The translations under genes were made by a program, and so were the position numbers. From Mycolicibacterium litorale (GTDB lineage: Bacteria; Actinomycetota; Actinomycetes; Mycobacteriales; Mycobacteriaceae), in the NCBI RefSeq assembly GCF_014218295.1, contig NZ_AP023287.1:744001-808000 (forward strand): a stretch of DNA of 64,000 nt, read 5' to 3'. Each line of letters begins with the position of its first letter. The first letter of the stretch is position 1. The notes under the pieces were generated by a model. It saw nothing but the letters and a program-made list of their open reading frames with translations. It did not search any database and was not told the DNA's origin. Shown here piece by piece: positions 17,682 through 27,612 of the stretch.

Positions 17682-18977
17682 GTGAGTGCTGCCGACAAGC
17701 TGCCGCCGATGAATCGGCGGCGCGCCTTGACCGCCCTGGCGGTCGGACTCGTTGCGCCCGGAGCGCTCGCGGCGTGTAGCCGGTCGGCCGGCAACGGCGC
17801 CCCTGAGCCCGCTGAAGCCCCCGCCTCGGCGTCGCTGTCCTTCGCGCCCGCCACCTCCGCCACCGACGTCCCACCCACCGACGAGGTGCGCGTCGAGGTC
17901 ACCGGCGGCTGGTTCCAGCGGGTGGCGCTGACCAACGCCGAGGGCAAGGTCGTCGCCGGCTCCCTCAACCAGGACCGCAACGTCTTCACCGTCAGTGAAC
18001 CGCTGGGCTACGGCGTGACCTACAGCTGGTCCGGATCGGCGGTCGGCGAGGACGGCAAGGCCGTTCCGGTCCGGGGTGAGTTCACCACGCTGGATCCGGG
18101 CACCCAGGTCAACGGTCAGTTCCAGCTGTCCGACGGCCAGACCGTGGGCGTCGCCGCGCCCGTCATCCTGCAGTTCGACGCCTCGATCGCGGACGAGGAC
18201 CGGGCGACGGTCGAGAAGGCCCTTTCGGTGACCACGAACCCGCCGACCGAGGGCAGCTGGGCCTGGCTGCCCGACGAGGCCGCCGGATCCCGGGTGCACT
18301 GGCGCAGCAAGGAGTACTTCGAGCCGGGTACGACGGTGCGGGTCGACGCCAAGCTCTACGGCGTCAAGTTCGGTCCCGACGCCTACGGCGCGGCCGACTC
18401 GTCGCTCGACTTCACGATCGGTCGCCGCCAGGTCGTCAAGGCCGAGGCGTCGAGCCACCGCATCCAGGTGATCGACCAGGCCGGTGCGGTCATCATGGAC
18501 TTCCCGTGCAGCTACGGCGAGGGCGACCTTGACCGCAATGTGACCCGCAGCGGTATCCACGTGGTCACCGAGAAGTACGAGGACTTCTACATGACCAACC
18601 CCGCGGCCGGATACGCCAACGTGCGGGAGCGGTTCGCGGTGCGGATCTCCAACAACGGCGAATTCATCCACGCCAACCCGGCCAGCTCCGGCGCGCAGGG
18701 CAACAGCAACGTCACCAACGGCTGTATCAACCTGTCGCTCACCGACGCCGAGCAGTACTTCAACACCGCGATGTACGGCGATCCCGTCGAGGTCACGGGC
18801 ACCCGGATCCAGCTGTCCTACGCCGACGGCGACATCTGGGACTGGGCGGTGCCGTGGGACGAGTGGAAGTCGATGTCGGCGCTGTCGGACGAAGATGCGC
18901 CGACCGGTATGCCCAGCACCGCGCCGGCCACCCCGACGGGCGCCCCGCAGCCGGTGAACGGACGCCCCGGCGGCTAA
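17682..18977 (+). CDS. lprQ: L,D-transpeptidase lipoprotein (LprQ / Ldt5 type)
   Basis: A 431-residue exported transpeptidase forming 3-3 cross-links in peptidoglycan. A twin-Arg-like [10 protein letters not shown] stretch leads into the lipobox LAAC with Cys32 as lipidation site. Two Ig-like domains (about 60-245) precede the YkuD domain (about 250-380). The active-site segment is FIHANPASS with His330, then NGCINLS with Cys348. A Trp-rich segment ([12 protein letters not shown]) and a Pro/Thr-rich tail follow. GTG 17682 is the start. It lies just after murB, as in Rv0482-Rv0483. Confidence 0.93.
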   Translation: MSAADKLPPMNRRRALTALAVGLVAPGALAACSRSAGNGAPEPAEAPASASLSFAPATSATDVPPTDEVRVEVTGGWFQRVALTNAEGKVVAGSLNQDRNVFTVSEPLGYGVTYSWSGSAVGEDGKAVPVRGEFTTLDPGTQVNGQFQLSDGQTVGVAAPVILQFDASIADEDRATVEKALSVTTNPPTEGSWAWLPDEAAGSRVHWRSKEYFEPGTTVRVDAKLYGVKFGPDAYGAADSSLDFTIGRRQVVKAEASSHRIQVIDQAGAVIMDFPCSYGEGDLDRNVTRSGIHVVTEKYEDFYMTNPAAGYANVRERFAVRISNNGEFIHANPASSGAQGNSNVTNGCINLSLTDAEQYFNTAMYGDPVEVTGTRIQLSYADGDIWDWAVPWDEWKSMSALSDEDAPTGMPSTAPATPTGAPQPVNGRPGG

Positions 18978-18986
18978 CGCGGCTGC

Positions 18987-19050
18987 GCCGAGATCGACGA
19001 AATGGCGGGATTCACTCGCACTTTCCCGCCCGTTTGTTCGTTTGGGCGAA
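18987..19050. repeat. 64-nt dispersed repeat, intergenic copy
   Basis: This segment between the convergent lprQ and SDR stops matches the reverse complement of 49525-49588 at 54 of 64 positions, with two well-conserved blocks (AAACGAACAAACGGGCG and CATTTCGTCGAT). It ends 3 nt before the SDR stop codon. The only other copy I see is inside ccdA. Confidence 0.85.
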
Positions 19051-19053
19051 CGG

Positions 19054-19809
19054 TCAGCGGCGGTTGAAGCGGGAGCCGCTGGCGCCGCTGACCTGGTCGC
19101 GCGGCCGGACCACGATGAGATCCAGGTCGACGTGCGACGGCCGGCTCGCCACGAATCCGATCACCTCGGCGATGTCCTCGGCCACCAGCGGGGTCACGCC
19201 CTCGTAGACCTTCGCGGCGCGGTCCTCGTCACCCTCGAACCGGTTCAGCGAGAAGTCGGTCTTGACCATGCCGGGCGCAACCTCGGTGAGCCGCACCGGC
19301 TTTCCGAGCAGCTCGCTGCGCAGCGTGCGGTGCAGGACACCCTGGGCGTGTTTGGCCGAGGTGTAGCCGGCCCCGTTGTCGTAGATCTCCACGGCGGCGA
19401 TCGAGGTGACGGTGACGATCAACCCGTCGCCCGAGGCGATCAGCTTCGGCAGCAGCGCGCGCGTCACCAGCAGGGTGCCGAGCACGTTCGACTCCCACAT
19501 CCACCGCCAGTGCTCGATGTCGGCCTCGGCGACCGGGTCCAGTCCGCGGGCGCCGCCGGCGTTGTTGACCAGCACGTCGACCCGGTCGAGCGCGTCGGCG
19601 AGCGCCGACACGGCTTCGGTGGACGTGACGTCCGCCACAATCGCGGTACCGCCGATCTCCTCGGCGAGGGCCGTGATGGGCGCCTCACGGCGGGCCACGC
19701 ACACCACGTGAAAGCCCTGCGCGGCAAGGGTTCTCGCGGTCGCCTCACCGATACCGGCGCTCGCGCCGGTGACCACCGCGACGCGTCGGTCGCCTCCAGA
19801 AGTCGTCAT
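19054..19809 (-). CDS. short-chain dehydrogenase/reductase (Rv0484c type)
   Basis: A 251-residue classical SDR. The NAD(P)-binding motif is TGASAGIGEATA, NNAGG follows, and the catalytic Tyr/Lys is in YTSAKHAQG. The sequence ARREAPITAL after beta-2 favours NADP(H). ATG 19809 is the start; the frame stays open upstream to 20016 but that region is not conserved-looking. It is divergent from the ROK regulator. The substrate is unknown. Confidence 0.87.
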   Translation of the reverse strand: MTTSGGDRRVAVVTGASAGIGEATARTLAAQGFHVVCVARREAPITALAEEIGGTAIVADVTSTEAVSALADALDRVDVLVNNAGGARGLDPVAEADIEHWRWMWESNVLGTLLVTRALLPKLIASGDGLIVTVTSIAAVEIYDNGAGYTSAKHAQGVLHRTLRSELLGKPVRLTEVAPGMVKTDFSLNRFEGDEDRAAKVYEGVTPLVAEDIAEVIGFVASRPSHVDLDLIVVRPRDQVSGASGSRFNRR

Positions 19810-19993
19810 CTGCCCAACTCTAGTCAGCGTGCTAGATTTCACCTCGTGTTCTCCGGTGGTCAGGCCTTCGACGCGCGGCACTGTTGTTGTCGTCGCGCAC
19901 TTCGCCGCGCCTGACCGAACCGAGGGATTCGTATCCCGTTGAGTCGCAGGTGTGGCCAGGACCCACCAGCCGACTCTCCCGAAGGACGATCCC

Positions 19994-21298
19994 GTGCGTG
20001 CCACCCTCACCCCCACCCCTGCCGTTTCCGTTCGCCGGCTGCCCAGCTCGAAGCGGCCACTCGCCGCGGCATCGCCGCGCCTGACCCATCAGCGCCACGT
20101 CGTCGCGCCCGCGCTCAAAGTCGCCGACGCCGCGGCCGCCTCGGTGTTCGCCGCCGCGAGGTCGCGCGGCCCGATCGCCCGCGACGCCATCGCGCGCCTC
20201 ACCGGACTGAGCATCGCCACCGTGAATCGGCAGGTCAGCGCGCTGCTCGACGCGGCGATCCTGCGTGAGCGCGCGGACCTCGCCGTCTCCGGCGCCATCG
20301 GCCGCCCGCGGGTGCCGGTCGAGGTCAACCACGAACCCTTCCTCACCCTCGGCATCCACATCGGCGCCAAGGCCACCAGCATCGTGGCGACCGACCTGTT
20401 CGGCCGCACCCTCGACGTGGTCGAGACGCCGACCCCGCGTGGGCCGCAGGACGCCGCGCTCGCCGCGCTGTCGGCCAGCGCCCGCAAATACCTCAGCCGC
20501 TGGCACCGCCGCCGCCCGCTGTGGGTGGGCGTGGCCGCGGGCGGTGTGGTCGACGGGGTGACCGGTCATCTCGACCACCCGCGGCTGGGCTGGTCACACG
20601 CCCCCGTCGGCCCGGTGCTCGCCGAGTCGCTGGGGTTGCCGGTGTCGGTCGCCTCGCACGTCGACGCGATGGCCGGCGCCGAGCTGCTGCTCGGCTCGCG
20701 CAGGCCGTCGGGCGCGTCGTCGTCGACGAGCCTCTACGTCTACGCCAGGGAGACCGTGGGTTTCGCGCTGTCGATCGACGGTCGTGTGCACTCGCCGACC
20801 AGCGGTCCCGGCACCATCGCCGCGCTGCCCGCACACTCCGAATTGCTGGGTGGCAGTGGGCAATTGGAGTCGACCGTCAGCGACGAGGCGGTGCTCACCG
20901 CGGCGCGCAGGCAGCGCATCATCGCTGCCGACGGGCCGGCGTCGACGATGGCGGCGGTGCTGCGCGCGGCACGCCAGGGCAACGAGTCGGCGCAGGCACT
21001 GCTCGCCGAGCGCGCCCGGGTGCTCGGCGAAGCGGTGGCGTTGCTGCGCGACATGCTCAACCCCGACGACCTGGTGGTCGGCGGGCAGGCGTTCACCGAG
21101 TACCCGGAGGCCATGCCTGCCGTCGAGGCGGCGTTCGCCGCACGCTCGGTGCTGCCGTCGCGCGACATCCGCCTGACCACCTTCGGCAACCGCGTCCAGG
21201 AGGCCGGCGCCGGAGTGGTGTCCCTCGGCGGGCTCTACGCCGACCCGATCGCGGCGATGCGGCGTTCGGCGTCGCGCCGTCCTGAGGCGGCGTCGTGA
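19994..21298 (+). CDS. ROK-family transcriptional regulator (Rv0485 type)
   Basis: A 434-residue protein with an N-terminal winged helix (about residues 60-105, IARDAIARLTGLSIATVNRQVSALLDAAIL) and a C-terminal ROK sugar-kinase-like domain (LTLGIHIGAKATSIVATDLFG). The usual zinc-binding cysteines are not visible. I prefer GTG 19994 because GAAGGA (19981-19986) sits 7 nt upstream; GTG 19952 would add 14 residues. In M. tuberculosis this regulator influences pe13-ppe18. mshA follows 35 nt downstream. Confidence 0.85.
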   Translation: MRATLTPTPAVSVRRLPSSKRPLAAASPRLTHQRHVVAPALKVADAAAASVFAAARSRGPIARDAIARLTGLSIATVNRQVSALLDAAILRERADLAVSGAIGRPRVPVEVNHEPFLTLGIHIGAKATSIVATDLFGRTLDVVETPTPRGPQDAALAALSASARKYLSRWHRRRPLWVGVAAGGVVDGVTGHLDHPRLGWSHAPVGPVLAESLGLPVSVASHVDAMAGAELLLGSRRPSGASSSTSLYVYARETVGFALSIDGRVHSPTSGPGTIAALPAHSELLGGSGQLESTVSDEAVLTAARRQRIIAADGPASTMAAVLRAARQGNESAQALLAERARVLGEAVALLRDMLNPDDLVVGGQAFTEYPEAMPAVEAAFAARSVLPSRDIRLTTFGNRVQEAGAGVVSLGGLYADPIAAMRRSASRRPEAAS

Positions 21299-21333
21299 CG
21301 GCCCGTCGATGACCGGGGTGTAGACATGAGTGT

Positions 21334-22653
21334 GTGCGCCTAGCAACGGACCAGGTCGGTAGGCCGCCGCAGCGCGTGGCCGTGTTGTCGGTCCACACCT
21401 CGCCGCTGGCCCAACCCGGCACCGGCGATGCCGGCGGAATGAACGTCTACGTCCTGCAGAGTGCCCTGCACATGGCGCGCCGCGGAGTCGAGGTGGAGAT
21501 CTTCACGCGCGCCACCACATCGGCCGATCCGCCGGTCGTGCGGGTGGCACCCGGGGTCCTGGTGCGCAACGTCGTGGCCGGGCCCTTCGAGGGTCTCGAC
21601 AAATACGACCTGCCCACTCAGCTGTGTGCGTTCACGGCGGGGGTGTTGCGCGCCGAGGCCACGCACGAACCGGGCTACTACGACATCGTGCACTCGCACT
21701 ACTGGCTGTCCGGCCAGGTCGGCTGGCTGGCCCGCGACCGCTGGGCGGTGCCGCTGGTGCACACCGCGCACACGCTGGCGGCGGTGAAGAACGCCGCACT
21801 GGCCGAAGGGGACTCGCCGGAACCGCCGCTGCGCGTGGTCGGCGAGCAGCAGGTGGTCGACGAGGCCGACCGGTTGATCGTCAACACCGAACTCGAAGCG
21901 GAGCAACTGGTTTCGCTGCACCAGGCCGACCGGTCGCGCATCGACGTGGTCCACCCGGGCGTCGACCTGGACACGTTCACCCCGGGCGACCGGGCCGCCG
22001 CCCGGGCCGCGCTCGGACTCGACCAGCAGGAGACCGTCGTCGCGTTCGTCGGACGCATCCAGCCGCTGAAGGCGCCCGACATCCTGTTGCGCGCTGCGGC
22101 GAAACTGCCCGACGTGCGGGTGCTGATCGCGGGCGGACCGTCGGGCTCCGGCCTGGCCGCCCCCGAGACGCTGGTTGCCCTCGCCGACGAACTGGGTATC
22201 TCAGAGCGCGTGACCTTCCTGCCGCCGCAGTCGCGGGAGAACCTCGTACAGGTGTACCGCGCGGCCGATCTTGTTGCGGTGCCGAGCTACTCGGAGTCGT
22301 TCGGGCTCGTCGCGGTCGAGGCGCAGGCCTGCGGCACCCCGGTCGTGGCCGCCGCCGTCGGCGGGCTGCCGGTGGCCGTGCGCGACGGCATGACCGGTGC
22401 GCTGGTCGACGGCCACGACGTCGGCGACTGGGCGCACACCATCGACACGCTGCTGTCGCGCGGTCCGCACACCATGCGGCAGGCCGCCGTCGACCACGCG
22501 GCGACGTTCTCCTGGGCCCACACCGTCGACGACCTGCTGGCCAGCTACGGCCGGGCGATCAGCGACTACCGCGACCGCCATCCCCGCGACGAGGAATCGC
22601 TGTCGCGGCGCACGGCGCGACGGTTCACGCGGCGGCGGGGGGTCCGGGCATGA
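21334..22653 (+). CDS. mshA: D-inositol-3-phosphate glycosyltransferase (mycothiol synthesis)
   Basis: A 439-residue GT-B family 4 enzyme joining UDP-GlcNAc to 1D-myo-inositol 3-phosphate, the first committed step of mycothiol synthesis. The N-domain acceptor loop is [16 protein letters not shown], the nucleotide-site [12 protein letters not shown], and the E-x7-E motif [17 protein letters not shown]. The start is GTG 21334. The stop overlaps the next start (ATGA). Confidence 0.96.
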   Translation: MRLATDQVGRPPQRVAVLSVHTSPLAQPGTGDAGGMNVYVLQSALHMARRGVEVEIFTRATTSADPPVVRVAPGVLVRNVVAGPFEGLDKYDLPTQLCAFTAGVLRAEATHEPGYYDIVHSHYWLSGQVGWLARDRWAVPLVHTAHTLAAVKNAALAEGDSPEPPLRVVGEQQVVDEADRLIVNTELEAEQLVSLHQADRSRIDVVHPGVDLDTFTPGDRAAARAALGLDQQETVVAFVGRIQPLKAPDILLRAAAKLPDVRVLIAGGPSGSGLAAPETLVALADELGISERVTFLPPQSRENLVQVYRAADLVAVPSYSESFGLVAVEAQACGTPVVAAAVGGLPVAVRDGMTGALVDGHDVGDWAHTIDTLLSRGPHTMRQAAVDHAATFSWAHTVDDLLASYGRAISDYRDRHPRDEESLSRRTARRFTRRRGVRA

Positions 22654-23159
22654 GCGTTCGGCAGACGATCGTCGACACCCTCGACGAACACCAGCTGGCG
22701 TACAGCTTCCACGAGGGCGCCCACGGCGGGCTGCCCGGCATCATCGTCGAGCTGCCCGGCGAGCGCCGGCTCAAGACCAACACGATCCTGTCCATCGGTG
22801 AGCATTCGGTGCGGGTCGAGGCGTTCGTCTGCCGCAAACCCGACGAGAACCACGAGGGCGTGTACCGGTTCCTGCTCAAACGCAACCGACGCCTCTACGG
22901 GGTGGCCTACACCCTCGACAACGTCGGCGACATCTACCTGGTCGGCCGGATGGCGCTGCACTCGGTCACCCCCGACGAGATCGACCGCGTCCTCGGTCAG
23001 GTGCTCGAAGCCGTCGACTCGGATTTCAACACCCTGCTCGAACTGGGCTTCAAATCGTCGATCCAACGCGAGTGGGAGTGGCGGGTCTCGCGGGGCGAGT
23101 CGCTGAAGAACCTCAAGGCGTTCGAGCACCTCATCGACGACCGCGACGGCGACGGCTGA
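22650..23159 (+). CDS. YbjN-domain protein (Rv0487 type)
   Basis: A 169-residue protein of the YbjN / bacterial sensory-transduction-like family with a type III secretion chaperone-like fold: [50 protein letters not shown]. It is translationally coupled to mshA (ATGA), conserved beside it in mycobacteria, and may support mycothiol metabolism, but that is inference. No catalytic motif is seen. Confidence 0.8.
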   Translation: MSVRQTIVDTLDEHQLAYSFHEGAHGGLPGIIVELPGERRLKTNTILSIGEHSVRVEAFVCRKPDENHEGVYRFLLKRNRRLYGVAYTLDNVGDIYLVGRMALHSVTPDEIDRVLGQVLEAVDSDFNTLLELGFKSSIQREWEWRVSRGESLKNLKAFEHLIDDRDGDG

Positions 23160-23203
23160 GACGGTCGGGATGCGCTCGACCGTCCGCGTGAGAAGATCGC
23201 CCC

Positions 23204-23950
23204 ATGGGAGATTCCACGCTGATCCTGCTCCGTCACGGCGAGAGTGAATGGAATGCGCTGAACCTGTTCACCGGTTGGGTCGACGTCGACCTGACCGACA
23301 AGGGCCGGGCGGAGGCCGCGCGGGCCGGTGAGCTGATGGCCGATCTGGACCGGCTGCCCGACGTGCTCTACACCTCGCTGCTGCGCCGCGCGATCACCAC
23401 GGCCAACATCGCGCTCGACAAGGCCGACCGGCACTGGATCCCCGTGCACCGCGACTGGCGGCTCAACGAACGTCACTACGGCGCGCTGCAGGGCCTGAAC
23501 AAGGCCGAGACCAAGGAGAAATACGGCGAGGAGCAGTTCATGGCGTGGCGGCGCAGCTACGACACCCCGCCCCCGCCGATCGAGAAGGGCAGCGAGTACA
23601 GCCAGGACAGCGACCCCCGCTACGCCGACATCGACGGTGGACCGCTGACCGAATGCCTGGCCGACGTCGTCGCCCGCTTCGTGCCGTACTTCGAGCAGGC
23701 CATCGTGCCGGACCTGCGGGCGGGCAAGACCGTGCTGATCGCCGCGCACGGCAACTCGCTGCGCGCGCTGGTGAAGTACCTCGACGACATGTCCGACGAG
23801 GACGTGGTCGGCCTGAACATCCCGACCGGCATCCCGCTGCGCTACGACCTGGACTCGGATCTGAAGCCGAAGGTGGTCGGCGGAACCTACCTCGACCCCG
23901 AGGCGGCGGCGGCCGGCGCGGCGGCGGTGGCCTCGCAGGGCGCGAAATAG
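23204..23950 (+). CDS. gpmA: 2,3-bisphosphoglycerate-dependent phosphoglycerate mutase
   Basis: A 248-residue glycolytic enzyme interconverting 3- and 2-phosphoglycerate. The phosphohistidine motif is [10 protein letters not shown] with His11; the second histidine is in [10 protein letters not shown], with the substrate loop [15 protein letters not shown] 23204. The C-terminus is an Ala-rich tail. The senX3 promoter region of 117 nt follows. Confidence 0.97.
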   Translation: MGDSTLILLRHGESEWNALNLFTGWVDVDLTDKGRAEAARAGELMADLDRLPDVLYTSLLRRAITTANIALDKADRHWIPVHRDWRLNERHYGALQGLNKAETKEKYGEEQFMAWRRSYDTPPPPIEKGSEYSQDSDPRYADIDGGPLTECLADVVARFVPYFEQAIVPDLRAGKTVLIAAHGNSLRALVKYLDDMSDEDVVGLNIPTGIPLRYDLDSDLKPKVVGGTYLDPEAAAAGAAAVASQGAK

Positions 23951-23968
23951 GGGTTTACGCGAACACCC

Positions 23969-24048
23969 GGTGAACTGCGGCCGAACTCCTGCATTTCGAA
24001 TTGTGACGTGTCGCGATTTGGCCGCACGCTGCTGGGATGACGTTCACC
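23969..24048. promoter_or_regulatory. candidate RegX3 sites upstream of senX3
   Basis: GGTGAAC (23969-23975) and GCCGAAC (23980-23986) form a direct repeat spaced by 4 nt, and GTTCACC (24042-24048) is present in the opposite sense close to the senX3 start. RegX3 is known to autoregulate its operon and to favour GTTCACC-like half sites. Assignment is inference. Confidence 0.35.
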
Positions 24049-24067
24049 GCATGCGTACGATTTTCGC

Positions 24068-25246
24068 GTGAGTGTGGTTTCCGCGCTGCTGATGACGGCA
24101 GTCGTGGCGTTACTCACGCTGCTGGTGGGCGTGGGAGTGGGCGTCGCGCTCACCCCACGGGTGGTGCAGCGCCGCCGGCGCCGGGCGGTCGAGGCCGCGG
24201 GCATCACGGTGTCGCAGATGCTGGCTCATGTCGTGTCCTCGTCCCCGGTCGGCATCGTCGTCGTCGACAAGTTCCGTGACGTGGTCTACAGCAACGCACG
24301 GGCCGTCGAGTTGGGCCTGGTCAGGGACCGGTTGCTCGACGAGCGGGCGTGGGAGGCCGCGCAGCGGACGCTGAGCACCGGTGAGGACATCCAGGTCGAC
24401 CTGTCACCGCGCAAGGTGGCCCACCCCGGCAGGCAGGGGCTGTCGGTACGCGGCACCGTGCGGCTGCTGTCGAATGCCGATCGCCGGTTCGCCGTGGTCT
24501 ACGTCGACGACCATTCCGAGTACGCCCGCATGGAGGCGACTCGGCGTGACTTCGTGGCCAACGTCAGCCATGAGCTCAAGACCCCGGTCGCGGCGATGGG
24601 GGTGCTGGCCGAAGCGCTGCTGGCATCGGCCGACGATCCCGACACCGTGCGCCATTTCGCCGACAAGATGGTCGCCGAGGCACACCGGCTGGCCGACATG
24701 GTCGGCGAACTGATCGAACTGTCGCGACTGCAGGGCGCCGAGCGGCTGCCCGATCTCGGCGCGGTCGACGTGGACACCGTGGTGTCCGAGGCGTTGTCGC
24801 GGCACAAGGTGGCCGCCGACAACGCCGACATCGCGATCACCACCGACGCGCCGACCGGCTACAAGGTGCTCGGCGATCAGCCGCTGCTGGTGACCGCGCT
24901 GGCGAACCTGGTGTCGAACGCCATCGCCTACTCACCGAGGGGGACGTCGGTGTCGGTGAGCCGGCGCCGCCGCGGCGACAACATCGAGATCTCGGTGACC
25001 GATCGCGGCATCGGCATCGACAAGGACGACCAGGAGCGGGTGTTCGAACGGTTCTTCCGTGTCGACAAGGCCCGCTCCCGCGCGACCGGCGGTACCGGTC
25101 TCGGTCTGGCGATCGTCAAACACGTCGCCGCCAATCACAACGGAGCCATCCGGCTGTGGAGTCAGCCGGGCACCGGATCGACGTTCACCCTGTCGATTCC
25201 GGCCTACCCCCATTCCGAAGATCCGGACGAGGGACCGACCCAATAG
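24068..25246 (+). CDS. senX3: sensor histidine kinase SenX3
   Basis: A 392-residue membrane kinase responding to phosphate limitation. One hydrophobic hairpin is at residues about 3-29, then a PAS-like region (45-150). The dimerisation box has His168 in VSHELKTP, and the ATPase has N-box [17 protein letters not shown] plus G boxes DRGIGID and [12 protein letters not shown]. The start is GTG 24068. regX3 begins 15 nt after the stop; the intercistronic MIRU repeats known from M. tuberculosis are absent. Confidence 0.97.
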   Translation: MSVVSALLMTAVVALLTLLVGVGVGVALTPRVVQRRRRRAVEAAGITVSQMLAHVVSSSPVGIVVVDKFRDVVYSNARAVELGLVRDRLLDERAWEAAQRTLSTGEDIQVDLSPRKVAHPGRQGLSVRGTVRLLSNADRRFAVVYVDDHSEYARMEATRRDFVANVSHELKTPVAAMGVLAEALLASADDPDTVRHFADKMVAEAHRLADMVGELIELSRLQGAERLPDLGAVDVDTVVSEALSRHKVAADNADIAITTDAPTGYKVLGDQPLLVTALANLVSNAIAYSPRGTSVSVSRRRRGDNIEISVTDRGIGIDKDDQERVFERFFRVDKARSRATGGTGLGLAIVKHVAANHNGAIRLWSQPGTGSTFTLSIPAYPHSEDPDEGPTQ

Positions 25247-25261
25247 GAGGACGCGAGACCC

Positions 25262-25948
25262 ATGACCAGTGTGTTGATCGTGGAGGACGAGGAGTCCTTG
25301 GCCGATCCCCTGGCCTTCCTGCTGCGTAAAGAGGGGTTCGAGACCACCATCGTGGCCGACGGGCCCTCGGCGCTGGCCGAGTTCGACCGTGCCGGCGCCG
25401 ACATCGTGCTGCTCGACCTCATGCTGCCCGGGATGAGCGGAACCGATGTGTGCAAGCAGTTGCGCGCCCGCTCCAGCGTGCCGGTCATCATGGTGACCGC
25501 CCGCGACAGTGAGATCGACAAGGTCGTCGGCCTCGAGCTCGGCGCCGATGACTATGTCACCAAACCCTATTCGGCCCGCGAGTTGATCGCCCGGATCCGC
25601 GCGGTGCTGCGCCGCGGCGCCGACGTGGACGACCAGGGTCTGCACGACGGTGTGCTCGAGGCCGGACCGGTCCGCATGGACGTCGAACGGCACGTGGTCA
25701 GCGTCAACGGTGAGTCGATCACGTTGCCGCTCAAGGAATTCGACCTGCTCGAATACCTGATGCGCAACAGTGGCCGGGTGCTGACCCGCGGGCAGCTGAT
25801 CGACCGGGTGTGGGGTGCGGACTATGTCGGCGACACCAAGACCCTCGACGTCCACGTGAAGCGGTTGCGGTCGAAGATCGAGGCGGATCCGGCCAACCCG
25901 GTGCATCTGGTCACGGTTCGGGGCCTGGGGTACAAGCTCGAGGGCTGA
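25262..25948 (+). CDS. regX3: response regulator RegX3
   Basis: A 228-residue OmpR-type regulator. The receiver domain has acidic pocket EDE (8-10), phosphoacceptor Asp52 and Lys101. The C-terminal winged helix (about 130-228) contains [25 protein letters not shown]. It controls phosphate-starvation genes with SenX3. ATG 25262 is preceded by TAGGAGGA. Confidence 0.97.
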   Translation: MTSVLIVEDEESLADPLAFLLRKEGFETTIVADGPSALAEFDRAGADIVLLDLMLPGMSGTDVCKQLRARSSVPVIMVTARDSEIDKVVGLELGADDYVTKPYSARELIARIRAVLRRGADVDDQGLHDGVLEAGPVRMDVERHVVSVNGESITLPLKEFDLLEYLMRNSGRVLTRGQLIDRVWGADYVGDTKTLDVHVKRLRSKIEADPANPVHLVTVRGLGYKLEG

Positions 25949-26440
25949 GCCGCGACAGCGCCGGGAAGACGACCGCGCTGCCGGGAGCGGTGGTGTGGGT
26001 CTGCCCGGTCGGTGACCGCCACACGACGGTGCCGTCCGGTCGCTGTTGGCGACGCCATCCGAAACGCTTGAGCCGCTTGTGTTCCGGGCACAGGCAGATC
26101 AGGTTGGCGGCCTGGGTGGGGCCGGTGGGCCACGGGACCGTGTGGTCGACACCGCACCGCTTGAGCCGGCTGATCGCATCCGGGGAAGCGGCACGTCAGG
26201 TCGCGGCAGCGGACGAAGTCGGCCAGCTCGGCCGGCAGCGGGGCCGGCAGCACCGAGCCGCCGAGTTGCACGCCGGGTCCGGCACCCACCTCGGCGGTGA
26301 CGTCGGCCCAGACGGCGAGGTGCGCCTGTTCGGGGTCGGCCGTGTCGCACACGGCGACGCGCGCCTCCAGGATGTCGGCGATGGCCGCCAATCGCCGCGC
26401 ACATGCCGCGTTCTCGTCGCGGCTGGGGACGACGGGCGCG
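25945..26440 (-). pseudogene. decayed 13E12-type HNH endonuclease gene
   Basis: Reading leftward, a fragment with the family N-terminal pattern (ENAACARRLAAIADILEARV) leads after about 50 residues straight into the C-terminal HNH segment (LADFVRCRDLTCRFPGCDQPA), so the large middle of the usual protein is missing. Right after CDQPA the frame shifts: CGVDHTVPWPTGPTQAANL and LCPEHKRLKRFGW continue in another frame. No start codon or stop fits. It occupies the 493-nt space between regX3 and the YCII gene, which is otherwise empty. Confidence 0.8.
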
Positions 26441-26441
26441 G

Positions 26442-26744
26442 CTAACCCGTCGTCCCACCCATGATCTCGAAGACCTCGAAGGTGTTGACGCCGGCCAGCA
26501 CCGACGGATCCCGCCGCCCGATCTCGAGCACCTCGGCGCGGTCGGCGGCGCGCAGCACGCCCAGCCCCCACACGCCCTCCGGATCGGCGACCGGACCGTA
26601 GACCACGACCCGCCCGGCGGCGAGCAGGTCACGCCAGTAGTCCTGATGTCCCGCCATGGCCTGCTGTTCGTCGGCGGTCATCGTCTGCGCGAAGTCGGCC
26701 CGCGGCGGCACGAGTTTGAACAGGAAGAGTCCCTGTCCGCTCAC
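26442..26744 (-). CDS. YCII-related protein
   Basis: A 100-residue dimeric alpha/beta-barrel YCII-family protein: an N-terminal [24 protein letters not shown] and [32 protein letters not shown]. Some relatives are small lyases or dehalogenases; no function can be assigned. I chose GTG 26744 because it overlaps the upstream stop (GTGA) and gives a domain of normal length. Confidence 0.75.
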   Translation of the reverse strand: MSGQGLFLFKLVPPRADFAQTMTADEQQAMAGHQDYWRDLLAAGRVVVYGPVADPEGVWGLGVLRAADRAEVLEIGRRDPSVLAGVNTFEVFEIMGGTTG

Positions 26745-27526
26745 TGCGCCGCCCGGGTCGCCGGATGCACCGCGACCAGACCCAGGCCGCTGCGCCGTCG
26801 GCACATCGCCGCCAGCTCGGCATACGCCTTCTCGCCGAGCAGTTCGGTCAACTCCGGGGCATAGGACTCGTACACCTGCCGGGCGCCGACGTGGGCGGCC
26901 GGATCCCCGGTGCAGTACCAGTGCAGGTCGGCGCCGCCCTCACCCCACCCGCGACGGTCGTACTCGGTGATCGTCGTCTTGAGGATCTCCGAACCGTCCG
27001 GCCGTGTCACCCAGTCCTGGGTCCGGCGGATCGGCAACTGCCAGCACACGTCCGGCTTCATCGTCAGCGGCTCGACGCCCAGTTTGAGGGCCTTGCTGTG
27101 GAGGGCGCACCCGATACCGCCCGGGAACCCCGGCCGGTTGAGGAAGATGCACGCGCCCTTGTACTTGCGGGTCCGCAGGTTGGGCTTGTCGTCGTACTCG
27201 TCCATCTCGAGGTAACCCTTTTTGCCCAGACCCTTGTCCCGGAACTGCCAGTCCTCGGCGGTGAGCTGAGTGACGGCGTCGTCGAGGCGGGCCCGGTCGT
27301 CGTCGTCGGACAGGAACGCACCGTGCGAACAGCACCCGTCGTCGGGTCTGCCCTCGACCGTGCCCTGGCACGCCGGGGTGCCGAACACGCAGGTCCACCG
27401 CGACAGCAACCAGGTCATGTCCGCGGAGATCAGGTGCTCGGGATTGTCCGGGTCGTAGAACTCGACCCACTCACGGGCGAAGTCGAGTTCGACCTCGCCG
27501 GGATGGACTGGCATCACGGAAATCAA
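26741..27526 (-). CDS. conserved cysteine-rich protein (Rv0495c type)
   Basis: A 261-residue conserved actinobacterial protein without an assigned catalytic role. Conserved cysteines include [31 protein letters not shown] and VCWQLPI; with CALHS this resembles YkgJ/DUF3109-like putative metal- or cluster-binding proteins. ATG 27526, or 27514 (MPVHPG), may be the start. It is divergent from ppx1, and its stop couples to the YCII gene. Confidence 0.72.
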   Translation of the reverse strand: MISVMPVHPGEVELDFAREWVEFYDPDNPEHLISADMTWLLSRWTCVFGTPACQGTVEGRPDDGCCSHGAFLSDDDDRARLDDAVTQLTAEDWQFRDKGLGKKGYLEMDEYDDKPNLRTRKYKGACIFLNRPGFPGGIGCALHSKALKLGVEPLTMKPDVCWQLPIRRTQDWVTRPDGSEILKTTITEYDRRGWGEGGADLHWYCTGDPAAHVGARQVYESYAPELTELLGEKAYAELAAMCRRRSGLGLVAVHPATRAAQ

Positions 27527-27612
27527 CGCTACCCGCCCCGCCTCGGCGCCGCGCCGGATGGACAGGGGTGTCGGCGCGAGGCCGGAAACGCCCGACGGAC
27601 TAGGTTGGAACC

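Noticed and set aside
25247..25261. MIRU-type repeat between senX3 and regX3, as in M. tuberculosis
   Set aside because: Only 15 nt separate the genes here and they contain just the ribosome-binding site.
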